From Siphonodentalium dalli (Eukaryota > Mollusca > Scaphopoda > Gadilida > Siphonodentaliidae), in assembly GCA_032622095.1 (NCBI GenBank), contig CP136066.1, positions 107,903,319 to 107,967,318 of the forward strand: 64,000 nucleotides of DNA. Direction: 5' to 3'. Of this stretch, positions 21,949 to 29,674 are shown in pieces; positions within the stretch are counted from its first letter, which is position 1; every line of letters begins with the position of its first letter. A program made the translations under genes and the position numbers. A model generated the notes under the pieces. That model was not told where the DNA came from, ran no database searches, and saw only the letters and a list, made by a program, of their open reading frames with translations.

Positions 21949-22551
21949 TTAATCATTGTCTGAATCTTCGCCCGTTAGATTTACTGCTAAGAGTTTCTTG
22001 AATTTTCTCATCGCTTCATCCGCAGCCCATTCATTATTATATCCGTGTTTGGTCAGTTTGACCATTTTCTTCATGATAGCGTTATGTATGCGGGATGTTT
22101 TCAATCGATGCTGGTATTCTATCAATCGTCTGTAACTTTTGAGAAAGAGAGAAAACTCTGTGTCGATGCGTTCTAGCTGAGCTTTTCCATCATCCTCTTC
22201 TCCCGACACGCCCTCTTCTTCCATCAGTTGATCAAACTTATCAGACAATGCTTTCACATCATCGATGACGCGTTTCATCATACTTTTGAATGTGTTCATC
22301 TCATTGACGCATCGCGCAGCTTTCTTACGGCCGAATACCGTTCTACTACCGGCGATAGTATCATCCTCTGAATCTGATAGAGTTCCCCGTTCATCTTCAT
22401 CTGAATCTAGACCCGCTTCGTCAGATTCATCGGTATCTTCTCCGAAGAGAGTTGGTTTTGTCTCGGACATAACTCCGTGTTTAATCTGTTTATGTCTTTG
22501 TAGATTGTAGTTCGTCGATAAAATAATGCCACATAAATCACACCCGTGCAT
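21949..22551 (-). CDS. Zinc-finger/coiled-coil ORF B, left arm
   Basis: A 200-residue ORF. Near the N-terminus is one C2H2-type finger (Cys at about 4 and 7, His at about 20 and 25). A strongly acidic stretch follows (about 36-66, rich in Asp, Glu and Ser). Then comes a helical, charged segment (about 85-185) with no transmembrane part, and an acidic tail ending in DSDND. It starts inside the end of ORF A (overlap of 14 bases, different frame). A polyadenylation signal (TTTATT on the + strand, 21938-21943) lies just past the stop. The right-arm copy (23842-24444) is almost identical; the change I see is Ser to Glu in the acidic stretch. I do not recognise the family. A DNA-binding or regulatory accessory protein of the element is an inference. 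Confidence 0.65.
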   Translation of the reverse strand: MHGCDLCGIILSTNYNLQRHKQIKHGVMSETKPTLFGEDTDESDEAGLDSDEDERGTLSDSEDDTIAGSRTVFGRKKAARCVNEMNTFKSMMKRVIDDVKALSDKFDQLMEEEGVSGEEDDGKAQLERIDTEFSLFLKSYRRLIEYQHRLKTSRIHNAIMKKMVKLTKHGYNNEWAADEAMRKFKKLLAVNLTGEDSDND

Positions 22552-22628
22552 TATCGCGAATTATTGGAAGAACCATCACTCTTATAAGTAGTTGTTGTTG
22601 TTGTTGGGGCTGATGTGGCTGATGATAC

Positions 22629-22659
<31 letters not shown>

Positions 22660-22747
22660 CTGAAGGTGTGTGTTTAACTTTGATATGACGCTTCAAACTA
22701 TCTTGCCAAGCATAGACACTTAAGCACTCTTCACATTGATACTTCAT
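22538..22747 (-). CDS. Zinc-finger/poly-Gln ORF A, left arm
   Basis: A 69-residue ORF. A C2H2 finger opens it (YQCEEC near residue 3, then a HIKVKH-type His pair). A run of 10 Gln and a second Gln-rich stretch follow, then a short unrelated tail. The frame closes 14 bases after the start of ORF B, where the second finger begins. The two fingers look like parts of one protein split by a frame change, by a small intron, or by coupled translation. The right-arm copy has a longer Gln run, but the length change is a multiple of three, so the frame is kept. A TATA-like TATATTTATAT (about 22789-22801) lies upstream. Confidence 0.6.
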
Positions 22748-22788
22748 TTTCCTATATAATCAGTGAAATCGAGCGTTCTTCTATGCAC

Positions 22789-22801
22789 CTATATTTATAT
22801 A
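22789..22801 (-). promoter_or_regulatory. TATA box of the left zinc-finger locus
   Basis: Mirror of TATATAAAT at 23583-23591 in the right arm. It sits about 45-55 bp upstream of the ORF A start, with an initiator-like TCACT (as complement) about 30 bp downstream. Confidence 0.5.
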
Positions 22802-23009
22802 GAACAGAAACAAGGGAAACGTGGTGGACTAGTTAACTAGTTCAGGCTGTCGTTCACAACGTCTCTTATTGTTGTTTGTACTGGATACAAATTTATCACA
22901 TTAGCTACAATACAACCTACCTATCCAAATGTCAATGCAATTATGAGTGATTTCAATATGAACACTCTATTATATAGATATGTGTAACCTGGTGACTGAC
23001 ATGATGATA

Positions 23010-23374
23010 CAGTTATGCACTAAATAATGGACTGCTTAACCACAGCAGAATTATAGGTAACTTTTCAGGAGTTAGTCGGAAATATGGCTTGTTGCCATTC
23101 ATCGGAAAGCTCTCACCGCCGCCGGCGGCGGCGGCGGCGGCGGTGGCGGCATTGCGGTATTTTACTGTGGGGTCCGACGGCGGCGGACCCCGGCGGCGGT
23201 GGCGACACCGCCGCCGCAGTAAAATATCGCAATACCGCCACCGCCGCCGCCGCCGCCGCCGGCGGCGGTGAGAGCTTTCCGATGAATGGCAACAAGCCAT
23301 ATTTCCGACTAACTCCTGAAAAGTTACCTATAATTCTGCTGTGGTTAAGCAGTCCATTATTTAGTGCATAACTG
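23010..23374. repeat. Tc1/mariner-type hairpin MITE at the palindrome axis
   Basis: TA-CAGTTATGCACTAAATAA at the left, mirrored to TTATTTAGTGCATAACTG-TA at the right. The body matches the family at 888, 1356 and 14761 (TTAACCACAGCAGAATTA, GGAAATATGGCTTGTTGCC, GGAAAGCTCTCA). Unlike those copies it carries a CGG/GCC-rich core (about 23116-23270). The centre of the 9.46-kb palindrome (about 23192) is also the centre of this MITE. The Arg-rich and Ala-rich frames over it are GC-repeat artefacts. Confidence 0.85.
23168..23216. repeat. 49-bp asymmetric spacer with two adjacent hairpins
   Basis: GGGGTCCG (23169-23176) pairs with CGGACCCC (23184-23191) around a 7-base loop. GCGGCGGTG (23193-23201) pairs with CACCGCCGC (23206-23214) around a 4-base loop. 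This is the only part of the element that is not mirrored between the arms. Confidence 0.8.
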
Positions 23375-23582
23375 TATCATCATGTCAGTCACCAGGTTAC
23401 ACATATCTATATAATAGAGTGTTCATATTGAAATCACTCATAATTGCATTGACATTTGGATAGGTAGGTTGTATTGTAGCTAATGTGATAAATTTGTATC
23501 CAGTACAAACAACAATAAGAGACGTTGTGAACGACAGCCTGAACTAGTTAACTAGTCCACCACGTTTCCCTTGTTTCTGTTC

Positions 23583-23591
23583 TATATAAAT
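23583..23591 (+). promoter_or_regulatory. TATA box of the right zinc-finger locus
   Basis: TATATAAAT with an initiator-like TTCACT at about 23617-23622 (about 33 bp downstream) and the ORF A start at 23637. The spacing fits a TATA-dependent promoter. It is mirrored in the left arm, giving two promoters that fire outward from the centre. Confidence 0.55.
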
Positions 23592-23636
23592 ATAGGTGCA
23601 TAGAAGAACGCTCGATTTCACTGATTATATAGGAAA

Positions 23637-23724
23637 ATGAAGTATCAATGTGAAGAGTGCTTAAGTGTCTATGCTTGGCAAGATAGTTTGAAGCGTCATA
23701 TCAAAGTTAAACACACACCTTCAG

Positions 23725-23761
<37 letters not shown>

Positions 23762-23855
23762 GTATCATCAGCCACATCAGCCCCAACAACAACAACAACA
23801 ACTACTTATAAGAGTGATGGTTCTTCCAATAATTCGCGATAATGCACGGGTGTGA
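23637..23855 (+). CDS. Zinc-finger/poly-Gln ORF A, right arm
   Basis: The 72-residue counterpart of 22538-22747, with the same C2H2 finger, a 12-residue Gln run, a second Gln run one residue longer, and the same tail. It overlaps ORF B by 14 bases in another frame. Frame preservation despite Gln-run length changes suggests either recent duplication or selection on the protein. A possible short intron beginning in the Gln region could join the two fingers in one frame, but I cannot choose splice sites with confidence. Confidence 0.6.
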
Positions 23856-24444
23856 TTTATGTGGCATTATTTTATCGACGAACTACAATCTACAAAGACA
23901 TAAACAGATTAAACACGGAGTTATGTCCGAGACAAAACCAACTCTCTTCGGGGAAGATACCGATGAATCTGACGAAGCGGGTCTAGATGAAGATGAAGAT
24001 GAACGGGGAACTCTATCAGATTCAGAGGATGATACTATCGCCGGTAGTAGAACGGTATTCGGCCGTAAGAAAGCTGCGCGATGCGTCAATGAGATGAACA
24101 CATTCAAAAGTATGATGAAACGCGTCATCGATGATGTGAAAGCATTGTCTGATAAGTTTGATCAACTGATGGAAGAAGAGGGCGTGTCGGGAGAAGAGGA
24201 TGATGGAAAAGCTCAGCTAGAACGCATCGACACAGAGTTTTCTCTCTTTCTCAAAAGTTACAGACGATTGATAGAATACCAGCATCGATTGAAAACATCC
24301 CGCATACATAACGCTATCATGAAGAAAATGGTCAAACTGACCAAACACGGATATAATAATGAATGGGCTGCGGATGAAGCGATGAGAAAATTCAAGAAAC
24401 TCTTAGCAGTAAATCTAACGGGCGAAGATTCAGACAATGATTAA
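23842..24444 (+). CDS. Zinc-finger/coiled-coil ORF B, right arm
   Basis: The 200-residue counterpart of 21949-22551: one C2H2 finger at the N-terminus, an acidic Ser-rich linker, a long charged helical region and an acidic C-terminus. The in-frame codon just upstream region contains TAA (23830-23832), so the start at 23842 is the first available Met in this frame. The polyadenylation signal AATAAA is at 24450-24455, six bases after the stop, implying a very short 3' UTR. No homologue is recognised. It resembles accessory regulators of DNA viruses or large transposons only in general composition. Confidence 0.65.
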   Translation: MHGCDLCGIILSTNYNLQRHKQIKHGVMSETKPTLFGEDTDESDEAGLDEDEDERGTLSDSEDDTIAGSRTVFGRKKAARCVNEMNTFKSMMKRVIDDVKALSDKFDQLMEEEGVSGEEDDGKAQLERIDTEFSLFLKSYRRLIEYQHRLKTSRIHNAIMKKMVKLTKHGYNNEWAADEAMRKFKKLLAVNLTGEDSDND

Positions 24445-24559
24445 ATTTCAATAAACTTCATCAACATGTTATTCTCGTCTTCGTTATATATCTATAAGTG
24501 GGGGAGGGGGTTTCACCAATATTACATCACGTCCCTTACCGCGTGTCACTTTAACATTC

Positions 24560-25097
24560 CACACCGTGCGTGTATTATCCCCCTTTAATTATGTCATAGC
24601 ATTGGTACATAGAAGACTGTATAACACTATGCCTATGTCCGTATCTGTTGTCACACCGTGAGTGGATTGTCCGCCTTTAATGATGTCATAGCGTGTGTAT
24701 ATGCAAGACAGTATAACCCTATGATAATGCCTGTAGCTGTTGTTGGTAAGATGTGAAATATAAATTTCAAGGTTCAATTCATTCGTGTAGTAATTTTGTA
24801 TATGTTCAACGCTCTTCATTCGTGTGTTTGTATTGTTAACATTCATTCATAATGAGTGTCCCTTTAGAGTGTCTTGTGTTCCTTTAAGATTCAAACACCA
24901 ATATTACATCACGTCCCTTGTTTCGTGTCACTTTAACTCCTTGAGTGTATTGCCCCTTCGAATGATGTCATAGCATGGGTACATGTAAGATAGTATAACA
25001 CTATGACTATGTCTGTATCTGTTGTTGGTAAGATGTGAAAATATAAATTTCAGTTCATTCGTGTAGTAATTTCGTATATGTTCAACGCTCTTCAATC
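24560..25097. repeat. Internal direct repeats, right arm (mirror)
   Basis: Reverse complements of 21290-21840. A full copy lies at about 24560-24865 and a partial copy at about 24950-25097. Confidence 0.75.
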
Positions 25098-25741
25098 GTA
25101 AGAGTAATTACCAACTGGAAGTTGTACTATTTTTGATAAACATCGGATTTGCTCATCAGACGATAAGCTGACAATATTTACGTATGGTCTAATTAGATTC
25201 ATGCATAAATGTAAGGTAATTTTTGTTATGGTCAAATTTTTTGTTAAGACCATGTCTTAACATAGATCGATAAATAAGTTAAAGGTCATTATATTCCACA
25301 GTCAAATCTATTGGTGATCGAATTTGATAACTATTTTATTGGAACAACTAAGAGTATTATTTACGTGAGATCAATGAGTCCAATTATTATAAATAATAAA
25401 TTGCAGGCATCGGTGGATACCCGATTGCCACATTTAGTGATCACGTGATAAACTGATAAAATGTCCAAGTGACGTACTATAATGAGCAAAAAAAAATGAG
25501 TTGACCTTCGGCTTCGTCCCGATTGGGTACTGAGATGACACCGGGGATAAATTGACCAATGACTGCTATTGTATCCTTTTGACAGATATGCGTGCGCAGA
25601 CTCGTTTGATGTTCGCTATCGCATTACTATGTTTTAATAGCCGAGCCTTCACTTCTCGTCTGACTCTCTTACCGGCAAGACCTGTCTACACAGTAATTCT
25701 CCGACAGACTATTCATCCACTGGTAGGCCTGCATACAGGTA

Positions 25742-26420
25742 TGCCCATTTTTTTTGCTCATTTGCTCATTTTTATTGCTCATTTGCTCATTTTATTGCTC
25801 ATTTTTTTGCTCATTTGCTCATTTATTTGCTCATTTGCTCATTTTTATTGCTCATTTGCTCATTTTCTTGCTCATTTGCTCATTTTTTTGCTCATTTGCT
25901 CATTTTTATTGCTCATTTGCTCATTTATTTGCTCATTTGCTCATTTTTATTGCTCATTTGCTCATTTTCTTGCTCATTTGCTCATTTCTTTGCTCATTTG
26001 CTCATTTTTATTGCTCATTTGCTCATTTTCTTGCTCATTTGCTCATTTTCTTGCTCATTTGCTCATTTTTATGCTCATTTGCTCATTTTTATTGCTCATT
26101 TGCTCATTTTTTGCTCATTTGCTCATTTTTATTGCTCATTTGCTCATTTATTTGCTCATTTGCTCATTTTTTTGCTCATTTGCTCATTTTTATTGCTCAT
26201 TTGCTCATTTATTTGCTCATTTGCTCATTTTTATTGCTCATTTGCTCATTTTCTTGCTCATTTGCTCATTTTTTTGCTCATTTGCTCATTTTTATTGCTC
26301 ATTTGCTCATTTTCTTGCTCATTTGCTCATTTTCTTGCTCATTTGCTCATTTTTATGCTCATTTGCTCATTTTCTTGCTCATTTGCTCATTTGCTCATTT
26401 TTTTGCTCATTTGTTCATTG
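25742..26420. repeat. GAGCAAAT minisatellite, right arm
   Basis: Reverse complement of the left-arm array (TTGCTCATTTGCTCATTTTT units). Unit order and one or two units differ from the left arm. The long hydrophobic frames on the + strand are artefacts of the stop-free unit. Confidence 0.95.
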
Positions 26421-26449
26421 ATTGGTGCATACTCAAGAGTCATAGACCT

Positions 26450-26745
26450 AACATCCAATGTACGTTAATGGTGTCATAGCGTGGGTACATAGAAGACTGT
26501 ATAACACTATGCCTATGTCCGTATCTGTTGTCACACCGTGAGTGGATTGTCCGCCTTTAATGATGTCATAGCGTGTGTACATGCAAGACAGTATAATACT
26601 ATGATTATGTCTGTAGCTGTTGTTGGTAAGATGTGAAATATAAATTTCAAGGTTCAATTCATTCGTGTAGTAATTTCGTATATGTTCAACGCTCTTCATT
26701 CGTGCGCTTGTATTGTTAACATTCATTCATAATGAGTGTCCCTTT
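26450..26745. repeat. Internal direct repeat, right arm (mirror of 19640)
   Basis: Near-identical reverse complement of the left-arm repeat, ending AATGAGTGTCCCTTTAGAT. Confidence 0.8.
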
Positions 26746-27850
26746 AGATCGATAAATAAGTTAAAGGTCATTACATTCCACAGTCAAATCTATTGGTGAT
26801 CGAATTTGATGCTGGTATTATCACGTTGGTCTGTGATTGAGTGTACAAAATCTCTTGTCAAGTGAACACCTGCAGATTATCTATTTTTCTAAACATGGAA
26901 CATGTCTGAACCTATCATTGGTACAATAGCAGTGATATAATGTTACATCATCGGTGCTACCTGTAGTTTCGGTATATGATCGTAAGTGTGACTGGAGTGA
27001 TAAGGGGTTATTACGTAATGTTGTTATAACAATGTCATCAAAGCAATTTCTATAATTGAGTGTCTCACGACCTGACGTAATATGTATGCATGTTTTGGCT
27101 AACTAATTATCGTGTGAATGACACAGTTTATCAACCTTAATTGATACTAACTCGTTTGTTCAGACATTAAATCGATATGTTTTCTGAATACCATATAACT
27201 GTGACCGAGGAAATAATATAATTCATTTGGTAAAGCAAAGGTGTGACACACGACCAATGTCGCGTGTGTGATTGCGTGTACAGCGAACAATTCATTCTGG
27301 AGGGTTCTAATTTCACATTACAATTTTCCAAAACTTCCAAAATATGAATACTTCCAATAATTCACGATAATACACACCTGTCATATGGGATAGAGAGAGT
27401 GTAAAGAATAAACGCTCTTTATTATTTATGTAAAAGTAATAGTGTCTATTTTCAGGTATGACAATTATATGAACTGCGTCCGATAAAACACTGGAATGTA
27501 TGCATTCATATCGATGGTCACAATGTCCAATAAAGCTATTTTCTAAACATCGATTAATAATTTCATGAAAAATATTTGAACAAAAAAAAAATAACGAAAG
27601 ATATTACACGCAAATAATTTAACATTCGACATTTTAATATCGAGATTATCAGAAACCGAAAACTCGTTATAAATTTTTTATTTAAACTTTTTTTTGGAGA
27701 AATAATTTTGAGGGTTTTGATAATTTGGAAGTTTGGAAATTTTGGGGTTTTGATAATTTGGAAGTTTGGAAATTTTTAAATTTTTTGGAAAAAATAAATT
27801 TTTGAAGTTTGGAATTTTTTTTGGGTTTTGATATTTTATTATTTTGGGAA
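26746..27850. other. Right arm outer part without recognised gene
   Basis: Mirror of 18538-19639, including the AT-rich subterminal repeats at 27670-27850 (TTTGGAAATTTTGGGGTTTT-like units). Confidence 0.6.
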
Positions 27851-27925
27851 TATTTTAGTACAACCAATTTTAGACCCCAAATATTCTATTTTTAGATGTG
27901 AATCCAACGAGACGCCTATTCTTCT

Positions 27926-27931
27926 GTTCTA
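27926..27931. repeat. Right target-site duplication GTTCTA
   Basis: Identical to 18457-18462 and directly adjacent to the terminal CTTCT of the palindrome. Confidence 0.85.
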
Positions 27932-28037
27932 TATTTACGCCTGTATCCATATAAAGACCCTCTTTCCGATTTGGTACAAAGCAGGATTTAATCCTATGAC
28001 AAATGACAAATAGTTCCAATGAACACATCGATCAACG

Positions 28038-28502
28038 TTGTCAATAAAGTACGGGCAGCACGAAAATATTAGAAAACGTACAAAATTTAATACATTAAGG
28101 AAAATAAAATTAACGACAATATATATAGGCCTAATGTGTATAGTTACTAACACTCTTCGATATGCAATAACAGACACTCTCGGTTTGAAAACAACATATT
28201 CCACACTATCGACATATAATTTCACATGTTTTTCCGTGCATTGCTGTGCATTGAATGAATTTCAAGTTATAAAATCAACAGCCTCAGAAAAAAGTGCGGT
28301 CGTTGTCTATGTTCCTGATAGTGTGAACTACAAGAAAGTTTGTCTCACTTTTGTACGAAAAACTGAAATAATTGAATATTTTAAAAAGATTTGTTCAGTT
28401 TATATTAAAGACAAACCTTATTATGGACTTGATCGGTTGCGTGAAATTGATAAGTTAGTACTTATGCGCTATGTCAATCTGGGGAATGTAGCATTCTACT
28501 AA
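28038..28502 (+). CDS. Unassigned 154-codon ORF, uncertain
   Basis: An open frame of 154 codons between the palindrome and exon 1b, well above chance for AT-rich DNA. The second half (about residues 65-154) has a balanced composition (VVVYVPDSVNY, EYFKKICSVYIKDK, a GLDRLREIDK helix-like stretch) and looks more protein-like than the first half. There is no signal peptide, no clear transmembrane segment and no motif I recognise. It lies inside the intron of the exon 1a transcript on the same strand. It could be a fragment of an old mobile-element protein. I would not call it a gene without transcript or homology support. Confidence 0.25.
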   Translation: MSIKYGQHENIRKRTKFNTLRKIKLTTIYIGLMCIVTNTLRYAITDTLGLKTTYSTLSTYNFTCFSVHCCALNEFQVIKSTASEKSAVVVYVPDSVNYKKVCLTFVRKTEIIEYFKKICSVYIKDKPYYGLDRLREIDKLVLMRYVNLGNVAFY

Positions 28503-29135
28503 CATCGCCGAATATTTCAAAGAAATCGACCATACCACTTCATAGAAAACATCGTCTGAACTACGCTCAATTGTAAATATTTAAATCTCGATTCGGGACG
28601 CAACTTTTGGCGATAAACTAACACAATTGATTTCGCCATCGAGAGTCATTGAATTTACTTAATATATAAGAATTACGGTGTGTGTGTGTGTGTTGTCAAT
28701 TTGGATTAATATTCGTAAAAAGTAACTACTTTCAGCAAGAATATTCTCAAGTTCTATTTGATCACCATACCAGAGTGTTTCACATCACTTTAAGTGTGTA
28801 TTGTGGATCCGTATTTCTTATATTTTTGTCATCTATGACAGCTACTGAGAAAATTGAATACCCACAAAACGAAGACGAATAAAAAAAAAGACCCCCGTGT
28901 TGTAATCCATAAACAATGTTATCGCTGACGAGATGAGCAAACACACTTGACTTCATTCGCGGGATTTCACTCAAATGACGCTATATTCCGATCATAAATA
29001 CAATTTGGGCCCATACTGTGCATACAATAGCAAGGCATCTCGTGCTCAGAGATAGTTGGTCAGTATATTCGATTTTGAACCACACATTCGCAATTCGCAG
29101 ACCGTATATATACAGTGAAACAGAACATTTAAAAA

Positions 29136-29173
29136 ATGGGGAAAGATGGACAAGATAGCGACGCATTCAAAAG
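29136..29173 (+). CDS. Innexin, alternative first coding exon 1b
   Basis: ATG (AAAAAATGGGG context) opens a 38-bp exon encoding MGKDGQDSDAFK plus AG, followed by the donor GTGAGTG. It ends in phase 2, exactly like exon 1a, so splicing to 41738 gives ...AFKR-VIAILSG in frame (415-residue protein). It is three residues shorter than 1a and similar in sequence (MGKD, DS.AF), which indicates duplication of a first exon and perhaps of a promoter. The upstream DNA has a CACATTCGCAA/CACATTCGCAAAT-like match to the region upstream of 1a (29086 and 18302), so some 5' sequence was duplicated too. A TATATATA stretch at 29105-29113 is too close to the ATG to be a useful TATA box. A type A MITE begins 38 bp after the donor. 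Confidence 0.8.
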
Positions 29174-29211
29174 GTGAGTGATCGGCCACTGACCACATTT
29201 CAAGTCGATTA

Positions 29212-29674
29212 TTAACCCTTTACCCAACAGAACGGCCCTGTGCCAATGCATTCTCTTATATATGCGAGTCGACCATAGGTCGCCTCGCATATATAAGAGA
29301 ATGCATTGGCTTAACACATATTAAAAATTCTAAAATTGTCAAAGAATGTAGAAAAATATTATAATTTTGTTTTTAAATGTAAGAAAAAATTCTAAAATTG
29401 TTAAAGAATGTCAGAAAAAATGGTGAAAAGTGTTAATTTTTTTTTTTTTTAGGCCAATGCATTCTCTTATATATGCGAGGCGACCTATGGTCGACTCGCA
29501 TATATAAGAGAATGCATTGGCACAGGGCATAACTGTAACCATCACAATGTGGTCAATGAACCGGTTCCAATGATATCCATATTTGTATGGTGTTATTGAG
29601 ACAGACCGAAGATATTTTAGGCTGTTGAAGCTTTATTTGGGCGTTTTTGGCCGGTTTGTTGGGTAAAGGGTTAA
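29212..29674 (+). repeat. TTAA MITE type A, longer linker
   Basis: Intact TTAACCCTTTACCCAACA and TGTTGGGTAAAGGGTTAA ends. Hairpins at about 29242-29310 and 29452-29521. The AT-rich linker contains an extra partial duplication (TTCTAAAATTGT twice). Confidence 0.85.

Larger units (their letters stand above)
18463..27925. mobile_element. Palindromic Polinton/Maverick-like element, 9.46 kb
   Basis: Seen: the left arm 18463-23167 and right arm 23217-27925 are reverse complements over about 4.7 kb. The outermost 88 bp match perfectly, and only scattered substitutions and repeat-length changes are visible further in. The ends read 5'-AGAAGAATAGGCG and CGCCTATTCTTCT-3', flanked by the direct repeat GTTCTA. 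Known: Polintons/Mavericks have 6-bp target duplications, 5'-AG ends and terminal inverted repeats, but normally encode a protein-primed DNA polymerase, integrase, ATPase, protease and capsid proteins. I find none of those here. Each arm carries instead a zinc-finger locus, two dispersed direct repeats and a GAGCAAAT minisatellite. Inferred: a non-autonomous palindromic derivative of a Polinton or Polinton-like virus, mobilised in trans. Alternatives are a foldback element or another 6-bp-duplicating family such as IS3EU or Dada. It lies in innexin intron 1 with no disruption of exons. Confidence 0.75.

Noticed and set aside
23013-23371. Arg-rich and Ala-rich ORFs on both strands at the palindrome centre
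   Set aside because: They translate the CGG/GCC core and the two halves of a MITE. The frame on one strand is simply the mirror of the other.
18463-27925. The palindrome as a pure assembly or fold-back read artefact
   Set aside because: The arms differ by substitutions and array lengths, a unique asymmetric spacer is present, and a perfect 6-bp duplication flanks AG/CT ends. An artefact would not create these. Long reads are still needed for final proof.
29105-29113. TATA box for exon 1b
   Set aside because: TATATATA lies only about 25 bp before the ATG, so transcription would begin at or after the start codon. The promoter is probably elsewhere or TATA-less.
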